Positions 21,366 to 32,529 of a stretch of DNA of 40,005 nucleotides are shown piece by piece. This DNA is from Flammula alnicola (taxonomy: Eukaryota; Basidiomycota; Agaricomycetes; Agaricales; Strophariaceae). Made by a program: the position numbers and the translations under genes. The stretch lies in contig JADNRV010000390.1 of assembly GCA_015499995.1 (NCBI GenBank), positions 1-40,005 on the forward strand, read 5' to 3'. The first letter of the stretch is position 1, and each line of letters begins with the position of its first letter. Below the pieces are notes generated by a model. It was given only the letters and a program-made list of their open reading frames with translations, ran no database searches and had not been told where the DNA came from.

Positions 21366-22190
21366 GTAGTTGAAAGATAGTGGGTAGTAGTAGTTACTAA
21401 AAAGACCGTGGTGGGGCAGCAATAGTAGTTGTCTGTGTGGAACGCAAACTCAGGGTAAGCTGGAGTCGAAGACTAGGGTTGTATTTTATATACCTAGGTG
21501 GCTGACGGTTTGTCGAGGCTGACTAGCCGTAGAAAGCATTTTCTAAAAATGCACGGTGGGAGGCATTCCAATGGCGCCCGGGCCATCGACGGGCACATCT
21601 CTTTCATCGCGGGGTCTATACTCTGGCAACTCAACCCCAAAAAGAGGCGACGAGCGCTTGAACCATAATAGTTGGTGTCACAGAAGCAAGAGCGGAGGCA
21701 ATGTGATTCTGAACTTGAAGATTTGAAAACAAGATTTCTTTAAGTTTGACGATCAGTCCAAAATTTGCATGAGTATTTTTAGCTGCTGTACACGTCTAGC
21801 ATTGAACTGTTGGAGAATATTCGGATTGCGGATGGAGCACTAAAGAGCCCCGTTTGAGCAGGATTTGAGACGGAGTGCAGTGTGGAATCTTGAAAACAAT
21901 TTGCCGCTGTAGTATTACTAGTAATACTTACCTAATAATGCCGATGGGCCGACGGACCACGCTCATATTGTCACGTGCAAGGAACGTGTTCACTGAACAC
22001 CGTCAGGTGGTCCACATAGATCTCCGGTACCAGCAATGAAGTGTGGAGAGCTAAAGTGGTAGATAGTGCTTGTGTATTGCGAAGGAAAAAGTGGCTTGAA
22101 AGGTATAGGATAGCTAGATAGATCATAAGGGCATTGCTTGTGAGGATATAGATGAGTGTGAATTGGCAAGGTCAAGAAATTTATTAATAT
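21366..22190. other. Intergenic, no feature seen
   Basis: Upstream flank of the ferritin-like gene (21366-21500 includes a TATATA-containing stretch near 21490) and left flank of the next transposon. No gene supported. Confidence 0.45.
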
Positions 22191-22195
22191 CAGCG

Positions 22196-22849
22196 GATGA
22201 CTTCCCGTAGGAATCTGAAGCAGGTTTAGAGCTCTAAACCTGCTTCAAACCTTATTTGCCGAGGTCTAGATCTCGGCATGGCCGTGGCTCAGAATATGGC
22301 CGCGCTTCAGAACCTTTTCAAACTCTAAATTCTGGCAAGGGGTCAGGACCCTCTGCCAGATGATAAAAAATATTAAACACATCTTCAAACGCCTCCAGAT
22401 GACCCAAAATGTTATTGAGATGAATCTGAGTCGGGGCTCAGTCAGTTTTTGGCGAATGGAGTGATGACACAATGATGACATAAGCCGACTGGCCCGACCT
22501 TAACCGCCTACCATTTTGCTACCATTCCCCAACAAATTTCTTGCTTGCTCATGGACTTTCCAATGAACCACAATGCCAACTTCGGTTGGGACAGTCTTGA
22601 AGAGTCCTCATTCCCAACTTCCCATACAGCATTAAGTCTGCTAAATGATATCCTTGAAAGGCAGCATCGTGAAATTGCCATTCTTGGTCTGTGGGAACAA
22701 GGGTCAATGGCTTCAGAGCCTGCTTCAGATTTAGAGCTTATGGTTTACGGTCTGGAAAAAGATGTTCTAAACTTTTACAAATCGGAGTTTGAACAATTTT
22801 ATAAAATATGAAGCAAGTTTAGAGCTCCAAATTCCTACGGGAAGTCATC
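22196..22849. mobile_element. Inverted-repeat element of unknown superfamily, 654 bp
   Basis: The ends are inverted: GATGACTTCCCGTAGGAAT on the left and its inverse on the right. A 5 bp direct repeat CAGCG flanks it (22191-22195 and 22850-22854). Terminal identity is about 20 bp and extends imperfectly to a shared GAGCTCTAAACNTGCTTC block. The left arm contains a 30 nt perfect palindrome. Internally there is one frame of 86 codons from an ATG at 22551 (MDFPMNHNANFGWDSLEE...) with a pyrimidine-rich leader; I do not recognise it, and it could be captured host sequence. No transposase. The element sits at the 5' end of the membrane-family pseudogene. Confidence 0.75.
22217..22246. repeat. 30 nt perfect palindrome in transposon arm
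   Basis: GAAGCAGGTTTAGAG is followed immediately by its exact inverse, with no loop. A single diverged half-copy (GAAGCAAGTTTAGAGCTC) lies near the opposite end of the element at about 22810-22827, so the palindrome may have arisen by an inverted duplication of the subterminal block. Confidence 0.9.
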
Positions 22850-22854
22850 CAGCG

Positions 22855-24713
22855 TTGTCAAAACGTTGGCAATGGTATATTATACGGTATAATATTAACA
22901 GTGACCGGAATGTATGGAATATCATCTGGAGCTGTCTTGTCACGATTTTTGCCTGCACATGGATTACAGTACACCCCAATATACCGGCTGCTGGGGATAA
23001 TGAATACCGCATTCTAGGACGATGCTTGGCAATAATGACATACTTGCTAATCACTCCGGAGTTCGTTATACTCTGGGCTGCGAGGCAATACTGCGGAGCA
23101 TCAGAGATTTATGAAAGACATAAAGGTGCGACTCACTTTATGGTGAATCCACATAGCATAATGATTGTTTCAACGACACTGTAGACAAGGGATGGACGAA
23201 AACACACGCTTTTTTCGCGATCATGGGTGGCTTTATGTTGTGTCATGACGGTACCCAACTTCATACGCTCGATATCGAAAGCCTCGAAAAGCTACATCAG
23301 AGCGGGAAGGTAGACTGGCCATCCATCACCAAAGAGGAAATCCAAGATAAGAGTAAGGGGGACTATTTCTCGAAGGGGGTCGTGCTCCTTCAAGCCTCGT
23401 GGTTCATTGCACAATGCATTGCACGAGGTGTAAAGGGGCTGGTCGTCACCGAACTGGAGCTCGCGACACTTGCCTTCGCAGCCCTTACTGGAGTTATCTA
23501 TTTTCTATGGTGGAATAAGCCCCTCGGTGTTCGTTGTCCGGTTTAAGTGCAACTCAAAGCGGGATGTAGCCTCGAGGAGGACCCTCTCACGGAGAAGCCC
23601 TCCGATGAATGTACATCTGATGAGGTCTCTCCAGCCAATATAGATTCGCGACCATTGACTGAAAACGACCCCAAAGCTACAAACCTATCCACCATTCCCA
23701 GCCCAATCAAAGGTCGACCGATCCAAAGTCCACATTTATCTTCATCTCCTGACGGTTCCGTCGAACAGAACGTTTCCTCGTCCCTGCTCCCTATTCCGCC
23801 ACCCATTATCTCGACTGCTCAATTCTTGCCCGCGACCGCAAAGCCGGACTCAGATCGCTGCAGCCAAATCCCACCCCCACCCCCTCAGGGTTCCGACAAA
23901 AAGACTAATTTTTCATCTCCAGACGATCCCACACCCGTGATCTTGACTCCTCTATCACAATACCACGGTCCGATCGTCCAGGCCCCGTCTAGCAGGCTTG
24001 AGCGCCTCCGCGCCTACACGCGACGCCAACAACAGAAACATGGGCCTTTGGCCGGGCTAGCTTACGTCGTCCTCATTCGTCCATTCTCCACCTTCTTCTC
24101 TCCCTTCGAATCCATGTTGCAGTGTACAAGTCTCACAGAAACCGAACACGATACCAATCCTCAACGCGTTCCTACATTCTACTCTCCTAACGACAATGAT
24201 CTCAGGTCCTTCAGTCTCGCAATGGGAGTCGCTATCGTCTTTGGTGCGACGCACTGCATCGCCTGGTCCTTCCCTTTCGCCTCTGACTGTGAGAGGTGGA
24301 TGTGGCGTAGCGCTGCGATCGTAATTACTTCGTTTCCCGGTGGCATTTCGATATCGTCGATGGGGCTGGTGTTGATCGATAAACCCGAGGACAACCCTCA
24401 ACTCTGGAGACGCTTCGGGACGGCAGTGTTTATATGGGCATTGATGGGCTTGAGCAGCGCATATATGCTATCCCGTCTCGCCCTTCTTGTGCTGCCTTTT
24501 ATTTCCCTGGTTTACGAGAGGGTGTTTCATGAGCTTCGGAAAAAATCTTGTCCGCAAGCGCCCAGTCTAAAGTCAAATTTGGTTGATATACAAAGGGCTC
24601 GAAAAGGCTTGCAAAGGACTCCAGAAATTCGTATACGATTATCCAGGACTGTCCAAGATAAGGCAACATTAACGAGGGACTTCATTGGCCGTCACGTCAG
24701 TGGGAAAGTGTAG
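22855..24713 (+). pseudogene. Degenerate paralog of the 13.8 kb membrane-protein gene
   Basis: From about 22912 the frame reads NIIWSCLVTIFACTWITVHPN and VILWAARQYCGASE, and after a conserved 59 nt intron (23126-23184) KGWTKTHAFFAIMGGF, KVDWPSI, TELELATLAFAALTG and YFLWWNKPLGVRC, closely matching the intact gene. Three kinds of damage are visible. The signal peptide and first exon are missing, and a transposon ends at 22849. A TAA at 23544-23546 replaces the Pro codon of the paralog's TVPV segment, after which the same frame stays open for 388 codons through a Pro/Ser-rich linker and the last helices. The family C-terminus (GAYVDxxWTVxxPH) is absent and replaced by an unrelated Lys/Arg-rich tail. 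The long open frame after the stop suggests recent inactivation or a sequence error at the stop. Confidence 0.8.
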
Positions 24714-25735
24714 TATAATTAGAGAATTTGAATTTCTACGATTACAATCGCTTTTAAATTGGTTGGGACATGGCCAGTAAGTCCCCCTTTAGTACTCAAT
24801 TCGTCCAACATGGCGCGTATGTATGCGCTCAGAGATTAACCGGTCCAACAACCAACGACCGGTCGCTTGGCCATAGTGTATCCATGGACTGTATACAGGA
24901 CCCTGAAAACGCCAATTCCAAATCCTGCATGCCCCGCTTGACGCCAGAGGCATGTTTTGTTGCAGTCGCGATCTCGATGCGCTGTATCTACTATGTATGC
25001 ATATGATCCTGATGCTCCGGCACCGTTGAAATTTCAACGATCTTTTCAGCTGCCAGGATCCGTCCAGAAAAAAATGCAAAATGTAAAATAAAACATCTGT
25101 GCTTGAGGGTCTTTTAAGCGACTCCAAGTACAGAACTCTACCTGCATCCGAGTCTCCAAAATTTACCACCAACCACAGAACGAGCTGCAACACGCATGTA
25201 CGCGTAAAATTCTATGTGATCGAGCTTTCTCCGGCCTTCTCCGGCCGACCCCAAAGATCTAAAGCAGGTGCACTCGGCTTCAGGATTATCACGCATGCAC
25301 AAATATCGAGCGGGCAAAAAATATTATTCAGCAGAGGCAGGACAAAACGTAGACATTCGAAATTCGAAAGATAATAAACCAGCAGTAATTATCTACACGT
25401 CTACCGTGGACAAAGTGTCTGCATGTCCACGCAAACTGGAATACGAAAGCAAAATGCACGTACAAAGATGCCGGTGATATGTTACGTATGAGGCCTGAGG
25501 AGTGATTGCATATGTATAGCGTAGATATCCCACTAAACCAAGAAGTACCAACCCTCATGCTGGCGTGCGAGTGATAAATGAGCACATATCGCACTTACGG
25601 AAAGAACGCACCCAAATCAGTCAGCGTGCGTGCTCTTGGCATTACCACCCGCAAGCGCATGCTGTCCCTCTGGCACGACATCGAAGCCACTCTGTCCCAG
25701 ATCGGCGGGCAGGGCCGCTGTCTCGTCCGTTGTTG
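24714..25735. other. Intergenic; includes possible lost coding tail of the next gene
   Basis: No independent gene. On the minus strand, 25617-25735 carries a frame ending DETAALPADLGQSGFDVV... that looks like the C-terminal tail of the transporter, but out of frame with it (see that entry). A direct repeat CTTCTCCGGC occurs twice near 25229-25250. Confidence 0.4.
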
Positions 25736-27836
25736 TCAACAAACCTTCCGTTCCTCTTCGTCCTCCTCCCGCGCTACCGGCACAGCCGCAGGGCGAGGGC
25801 TGGGCAGACAAGGAAGCGGCTTGACCAGGTTGTTAAAGAGGAACTGTCAAAACATAAAAAGCAATTTGGGGTCGCGGAGAATTCGCGTCAGGAAAAAAAG
25901 AGAGAAAGAGGAAGGATGAGAGCACTACAGGCGTAAACGACAATCATTGCAAGGAACGAAATGAGGTAATTATTCACCGTGCCATAACTGAACATTTGGG
26001 CAGCCGCGAGGAAAAAGAAAACAAACAACACAAAAGAGGGCGTCAGCACGAGTTGATGAGAGCGAAAAGGTCCCTGAACGGATAGGCGGGTGGGGTGGGG
26101 GTCGGATTGGGACTTACACGAGCAGCGAAAACCCGAGGACCTGGAGGAGGGAGATGGGAAATACCAATTTCTCCCACCCAAGCCAAGACTAATAATCCAG
26201 ATGAAAAGCGTCCTGCATGCGTCGGTGAGGGACCGAGCCGTGGCGCTGACGTGCCGGGTGACGCTCAAGCCGAAGAAATTGAATAGAGAGACGCTGACAC
26301 AGATCGCAAGCCCAGAGTACAGCACCGTTGGCGTGTTGATCATTTGATACCAGCCGCGGGGAAGGTCAAAGAAGGGTGACAATGCAGAGACGGAAGGTAT
26401 CGACAGGATTGGGACAATCATGAGAATCGAGATGGTACCAAAAAGACCTTCATAACCGACGGCGACAAGGGGGGACACGGAATATCGGCCTGATAATACG
26501 TTAAGCCAAATGAAAACGCGAGGCGGGGGATAGCATGTAGGTTACGCACCCATGATCTTTTCTGCATATGCAAACACATCAGCGTGCGAGTCTTTGGGAC
26601 GGCAAGGATATGAGAATCGAACCTTCAACAACAAATTGCGTGGCGGCGCTATAATATGATTTGCATGAGAGGCATATCATGACCGGAAGAAGACTCGGAC
26701 ATGTGTCAGAGAGAAAAATATGTACACTTACAACACTTGCGCAAACAGGACGAAGAAGATACCTTGAGAGGGGTTAGATAATGGGGTTTACATCAAGATG
26801 TCGGCTGGAGGAACTTACCGACAAGAACTTTGGTGACTTCTGGTTCTTCGGTAGCCAAAGTGTGGGGGTCATGATGAAGGCCCAGTGCGCGGCCTAGGTT
26901 ATGGACGACAGACTGTTTGATGGCGTCCTTAATGAGCGAGCCACTGTAGCCCACCAAGGCCATGCCTGACATGACGATAATAAGGGAGACCCATCTAGAG
27001 AACAAGAGATGTAAGCGTATTTTTAGAAGAAGAATCGAAGCGTTTTCATACTGATAGAGCCAGAGGCGGCGCCGGAGAAATATGACGCTAAATACACCCA
27101 CAAACAAGACGAGTGCGCCGCGGGTCATTTGATAAATGGAGACGGGTGTGTAGAGGAGGCCAACGCTCATTAACTAAATGGTGTAATTGGACATATCAGC
27201 TCGGGACGGAGACGGAAGCTGACCGTGAGATCTAGATGATGATTGAAACTAACCGTGGTGCCCGTGAGATCACAAGCTGCTGGGATCCATAGGAGGAGAA
27301 TGTGCCAGCCTTCAAGAGGTTGAGGAGTGAGCTTATTGGGAGTTACTTCATCGGAATCTGCCTGGAGTTGGACCGAAGGTGATTGGCGTCTTGTCCTGAG
27401 CCACGTGTATATAATTGGCAAAAAACCTGAGGAAAGAAGACAAACAAGCACATGGTTAGAGTTAGGCGGAGGGAGAATCTGTTAAGATGTGACTGACAGA
27501 GCATTTCTCCGACTAGTACGGTGGGTTATCAGAAATAGGGCAAAAGAGATGAGGCATGGTACGTACCGAACATCTGCAAAGTCTGCCAGACGGGCTGCTC
27601 GTAGAGGACATGGTTTCTGTTCCAGGGGTCATTGCAGTTCTCGACACATTGCATATCCTAGAAGAAGGTTGGCGATAAGGCGAACATGGGTCTCAGAAGG
27701 GACTTGCCTGCCATTTGGCCCAGAGAGAGTTACTTGACCCCTGCAAAGGTGATTAGAATTGAAATAGAGAAATACGGAGACATACGGCGAGGAGCATCCC
27801 CGCCAGGAGGAAGGGTACATAGAGAGAGGAAGGCAT
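25736..27836 (-). CDS. SLC35F6-type drug/metabolite transporter, 13 exons, one frameshift
   Basis: Exons: 27786-27836, 27708-27740, 27567-27657, 27498-27512, 27254-27426, 27052-27173, 26819-26994, 26732-26762, 26623-26648, 26550-26561, 26118-26489, 25978-25987, 25736-25843. Landmarks match the SLC35F6/DMT family: KWQDMQCVENC, QMFVGEMLCFLPIIYTWL, GLLYTPVSIYQMTRGALVLF, FLRRRLWLYQWVSLIIVMSG, FFVLFAQVFAATQFVVEEK, YEGLFGT. About ten membrane helices, likely a Golgi/lysosome-type membrane transporter; substrate unknown. Exon 2 ends in a GC donor (CAG/GCAAGT). Four exons are only 10-26 nt. In exon 11 the expected GLGWEKL is broken: one base is missing at GGTGGGAG (about 26173-26180), so the summed coding length is one base short of a multiple of three. 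Beyond it the correct frame resumes (LLQVLGF, VYGTFLFNNLVKP). The C-tail may carry a second shift. Either a recent pseudogene or assembly indels. Confidence 0.8.
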
Positions 27837-28059
27837 CGTGGCGAATGGTGAGAGAGGAGGGCCTGGGCTGAGCGCTGGCGACGACGAGGTTGAATGGGGA
27901 TATGACAGTGTGACATCGCAAAGTTAATTGAATGATTACACATGTGAGCACAGAAACGAACTTTTCTCTGTCAGATACTTTCGCCACATTCCAATCAGAT
28001 ACCTAGTACATACAAACAAGCGGACGGAAAGAAAAATACACAGAGCACGACTCTGAATC

Positions 28060-29240
28060 CTAGGCCCGACAGGCATCGTGAAAAAAGCGGTATAGACTAT
28101 CCATCCTATAAATCGGTTCCTTGTCGAAGCCGTGGTCTGCAACTAGTTCGTGGTAGTCAATTCCAGCGTCTATATCCTTCAGTGCAGCTACGACGTCAAG
28201 CGATTGCCGATAAGAGACCTTTCCATCTTGATTTCCAGTGATAATATAGATCGGAGGCGGGTCAATTTTACCCAGCCTCAGAGCGCGTGCGATACTGAAA
28301 GCGTTTTCTGGGATTCCCGTGCCATCCAACAGTAGAGATGATAGGATGCCCCTGCTCAGTCTTCGGTCAGCGTTCCGTCGTGAGCCTTTCGAGAGCGAAA
28401 AGGCGTACTCCTGCACCATGTAATGGTAACACATGGCCCTCGCTCCATCCCCAGGCGAAGAGCAGGTTTTGGCGGCCGTTGGGTTGATAAACGGTTCTAC
28501 CTCCGAGCTATCAATAACTCGATCCATATACGATACTGGGTGCTGCTTCGTTTTCCAGAAGGGATCGAGGAGGTCCGTGATTGGATATATCGCTGCGATA
28601 CCACGCACGGGCCGTGGAATGTCGAGCCCACAGGCTTCGAATCCGATGCCGGTGCCGGCGAGGAGGCAAAGCCAGCCACCTGCTGAGCTTCCGCTGAGAA
28701 CGACGCGAGAGGAGTCGACGCGGTGGCCCGTCGCTGCTGCGAATTCGTGGGTGTGTAGGAAGTCCGTGGCGGATTTGACGTCGGATAATATTCCGGGCAT
28801 GCGTGTTTGTGGGGCCAGCCTGTAGTCGGGAGATACTAGGCACAGGTTATGCCTCTCTGGAGCGGATAGCATGTGGGGGGCGACGGCTAGAATAACGGCA
28901 ACAGAATAAATTGTCCCTTCATACTACGATGTGCCTTTTCCTCACCTTTTCTAGTTCCCTATGTCCAATACACTCTCAGAACAACGGTCGACAGGGGCAA
29001 TGGATACGTCAATTACCTGTAGCAATCCTCCGCCTTGGAATGGGGACTCTCTAGTCAGGTCGTAATCAGGATCGTCAAGAGAATTAGCTCACCATGCCAC
29101 CAAAGAAGAACTGGAACTGGATTTTCTTTCGTCGCCTTGTCTGGAACATATATATCCATGCAGATATCAAGGTCCTCGACGTGCTTGAATACCAATTCGA
29201 TGGGTTCCGTCTGTGCACTGTGCAATTTCGTTGTGGCCAT
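28060..29240 (-). CDS. Alpha/beta hydrolase (hormone-sensitive-lipase/esterase-like)
   Basis: Four exons (29093-29240, 29017-29033, 28946-28958, 28060-28886), all GT-AG with matching phase, give 334 residues. The oxyanion-hole motif HGGG (49-52) is assembled across three exons, followed by LLQGTRKAVAPHMLS. YRLAP follows. The nucleophile elbow GSSAG has Ser at about 127. The catalytic Asp is probably in GNQDGKV (about 280) and the His in DHGFD (about 311). This HGGG...GxSxG...D...H order is that of the HSL-type carboxylesterase/lipase family (Pfam alpha/beta hydrolase fold 3). No signal peptide, so probably cytosolic. Exons 2 and 3 are 17 and 13 nt; without them the oxyanion hole is lost. Upstream in-frame codons before 29240 lack an ATG, so this start is preferred. 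Substrate unknown. The gene appears intact. Confidence 0.88.
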
Positions 29241-30680
29241 CTTTGAGACTGCAACAGAATTCAAGGAAGTTAGAAGTGGCTGTTTCAGAAACGATGCAGA
29301 AACGATGGCACTATTTCACTGTCAGTATTCGCAGGCCCGGGGAATGGACCAGGACCGGTGTTAATGACGTCTGGCATCATATGACTTAATGTGTCTTTGC
29401 CACGTGGAACTAACCTATAATTAAATAATCTTTGCGTTATCACTTACATAGTGTTCATGTAAGATTCAAAGCTGTCTATTCATATGTAAATGTAGAATTG
29501 AAATATGCAATATTCAGTAAGCAAGGTGGGTGAAAGCACGAAGCACTTCCCGACCCGAGAAGCAGTCCAACCTAAGCTGGGCCGAAACCCAAAGATAACA
29601 CATTGTGGTAGGATATTAGAGCTGAAGGCGACAACAAGATTCAGAATTTACAAGAGGAAAACATGAAATAGGAAAGAAGACTTACGCGTGCTTCAACGCA
29701 ACATTCGGGGTCGTGCAAGGCATGTGAGCAGTTCATACATTCAACGCTAACAAACCCTAAGATCGTCTGTATCGCGCGTGAATTGAAGGCGGAAAGAAGC
29801 AATTATTCGCTAGGTCGAACCAATGGCCATGGATTTGGATCTGGATATCGAGAGGTTGTCAGTGCATATGCAAAGAATTGAGGATTGTATAGGGTTCCGT
29901 AACTGGAGAACAATCTTCTACTGGTTCTCGATGACGGAGATGCCTCTTCTCATCCTTTCCTGGCAGCACTGCCAAAGCCATTGAAAAACGCACACTGGTG
30001 CCTATTGAGAGTCAGGAAGGAATAGCATGGACATATGGACCTGAGCCAAGAGAAACCATACTTCATGATACGCGGAAGGAACATAGTAGATGGACGGGCG
30101 AAGACGAGTGTAGCCAGCCTCCAGAGATTTGAGCGGCAATGAAGTCAGGGCAACACCCACTACAACCAAACCTGGGGTGAATATCGGCGCAGGTGGGTAT
30201 AAGGGATTCGAAAGGCTCAAATGTGGCATACCTTCGGATAAGAATCGTTCGGGGGTCTTGAAAATAAAGACATACCTATTCTCAACCCTTTCCTGAAAAC
30301 ACACGCGTGATTCGCCTAGAAGGGGGGGAAGAAGGGTGCACACTGTGTCTAGATTCAGCTTGATAAAGGATGCCAGTGGTGCTAGCAATGAGTGGCGGCA
30401 TGGTTGAATAATTGTTCCCGCATAACGAGCCCATAACGAGCCCTCAGCCAGCCTCATCCAACATGACCTATTGGCTGCTTTCAACTACATCGGCCAAGGG
30501 GGTATGAGGATGCAGCCAAAGAGCGCTCAAGTAGAGTAGTTCGCGATAAGAGGAGTAGAGCAGAGACAAGCAGAGAGCAATCGGCAATCATCGACCTCGG
30601 AACTACACAGACGTCAACAGCGCGTCGCCGTCGCCCAGTCACTCTTCTCTTCTCTCTCCTCATACACCCTCCGCGCTCTT
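29241..30680. other. Intergenic, no gene supported
   Basis: The longest frame (30002-30484, minus, 160 codons) has no family motif and an unlikely composition. Pyrimidine-rich sequence near 30640-30670 precedes the G-alpha pseudogene. Nothing else was recognised. Confidence 0.45.
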
Positions 30681-32130
30681 CGACCTCGAGAACCAACTGA
30701 ATTGGGACCGTCTGACGGCGAAGAACGAGATTAAAATGTTGCTACTGGGAACTGGAGAGTCTGGAAAGCTTTGTTTTCGTTCATTTTCACCCTTACCCCT
30801 GTCCGCAATGTCATTCTTTTTCGTGAGCGTCTTTCACTTGGTGTACCTGAAATTCATATTCTCTTCGCGTCTTTCTGAAAGCTCTTACTGACATTGTTTC
30901 TCTTTAGTCGACAGTCCTCAAGCCAATGAAACACGTTCAATGGACACCTACAACGACCCTGAGCGCAAGGAAATTATCACTCCAACACTATCTAGTTCGT
31001 ACGGTATGTCGAGAATTCATGTACCTATTTCTGCTCTTGCTTATACGATACATACAGCGCTGTTCTAAAAGCCATGCCCCAGCTGGACCTCGCTCTCGCC
31101 TCGCCCCAAAAAAGACGCTTGCTGCGCCATCATCCTCTACCTTCCTGCTAAGATCGAAGCTGAAGTCCTCCCGCACGATGTAATCAATGCCTTCCGCTCC
31201 CTATGGTGCGAGCCTGCCGTCCAAGAAGCCGTGCGCCGCTTGCGCGCATTCCAGCTCAATGACACTACCGTGTACTACCTCAACTCCATCGACAGGATGG
31301 CATCGCCCTCGTACCTGCCCACGGACCCACAAATTCTGAGGTTTCATGTGAAGACGACGGGTGCCACGGAGACGACGTTCAAGATGTGAGAGTTAACGTA
31401 TAAGCCGTTTGGTGGTGGTCACCGGAGTGAACGGAAGAAGGGGATTCGTTCTTTTGAGGATGTGTCGACGCTGGCGTGTTTGGTCAGTTTGAGCGAGTAT
31501 GATCAAATCCTGTACGAGGACGAGAATGTGGTAAGTTCGATTTTGTCTCCTTCCGAGTGCCACTTACCGACTTGCTTCCCCTTCTGTCTAGAATCTCATG
31601 CAGGAGGTCTTCACACTCTTTAACTCGATATGTAACTGGCGGTGGTTCGTCAAGACATCTGTCCCATCAATCGTACGTCTTCCCTTTCTTCCTCCATCAT
31701 TCCCATAAAACTTGACCACCTTTCGCAGATTTTGTTCTTGAATAAGGCCGATCTCGTCGCCGAGAAGCTGCCCTGCTGGCCGCTCGAGGGGTACTTCCCC
31801 GACTACCAGGGTGCAGCAGCTATGACGCTGCGCGCGACTCCCTCCACCGCTTCGTCAGCCTCAACCGGAGCGCCGCGGCGAAACAGATATATGTGCATTA
31901 TACATGTGCGATGGATATGCAGCAGATCCAATGTATGTTTTGCTTTATTTCTTTTTTTTATATTTGGACCTAGGAGCTATCCGCTGATGACTTCCCTTTT
32001 TCTCTTTCTCTTCTTGCTCTCGCTCTTCCCGTGACCTGTCGCCGTCGTCGTTGTCGCTCTACAGTCGTCCTGAGTACCATCCAAAATGTCTTCTGCAATT
32101 ACACCTGCGAGAATGTGGATTGCTGTAAAT
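30681..32130 (+). pseudogene. Heterotrimeric G-protein alpha subunit pseudogene
   Basis: Recognisable blocks run in order: NEIKMLLLGTGESGK (P-loop) to 30768; STVLKPMK from 30908; ITPTLSSSYG; LKAMPQLDLALA; EAEVLPHDVINAFRSLW; YYLNSIDRMASPSYLPTD; SERKK and [17 protein letters not shown] (to about 31530); [28 protein letters not shown] (NKxD); YVHYTCAMDMQQIQ; and a C-terminal block from 32065. Damage: the donor after the P-loop exon is lost (AAAGCT, no GT); a frameshift lies at or near an A6 run (31108-31113); TGA at 31387-31389 replaces the Gly codon of FKxGELTYK; a frameshift lies near 31815-31822. Switch II reads [11 protein letters not shown] instead of GGQRSERKKW, losing the GTP-hydrolysis Gln. 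Splice sites downstream remain good, so decay is probably recent. No start or lipidation-type N-terminus was found. Confidence 0.88.
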
Positions 32131-32529
32131 GGGAATGGTGTTCTCATAAACTGACTATCCGCATGTGGTTCTATCTACTTGTCTGGATTTCTCGCTGCTT
32201 GTCTTTCCCTTATGCCTTGGCTGGCGACAGAGTTATGGGTGGACATGCAGACTGATGGCTGTCGTCGACGTCGCCATCTCTCTACCCCACATTGCGTCTC
32301 TCGTTTTCGTGTGTCGTTGGCGTGTTGCATTATTTTTGGATGGGAATGATACCTTTCATATATCTATAGTCCTCTGTTTCTTTCTTGTGTTCTTCGCATA
32401 CGAGATCTGGAATAGGAATCGATATCAACACAGAGGCACTCCATCATGCAGGTTTTGAATAACTTTGTTCGTGTGGGATTTATTATGAAATTTCCTTGGT
32501 CCTCTTGTTGCTCTCGGATCCGTCTAGTT

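Noticed and set aside
13808..24713. The region as a biosynthetic or defence gene cluster
   Set aside because: F-box, membrane-family, ferritin-like and transporter genes share no pathway signature and are separated by transposons and pseudogenes.
25888..26040. Hydrophobic read-through frame after the transporter's exon 11 as an extra helix
   Set aside because: It lies in the frame produced by the deletion and across introns that the VYGT and FLFNNL homology requires to be spliced.
26100..26200. A short intron that would repair the transporter frame at GLG
   Set aside because: Any GT-AG pair there would be about 24-37 nt and would remove the conserved LLQVLGF region; a single missing base fits better.
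26605..26635. GAATCGAACCTTC as a tRNA T-arm
   Set aside because: No matching acceptor, D-arm or anticodon stem nearby; the sequence is at an exon boundary of the transporter.
30002..30484. 160-codon minus-strand frame, possible gene
   Set aside because: No motif, no plausible splice partners, irregular composition, and it sits in an otherwise empty intergenic region.
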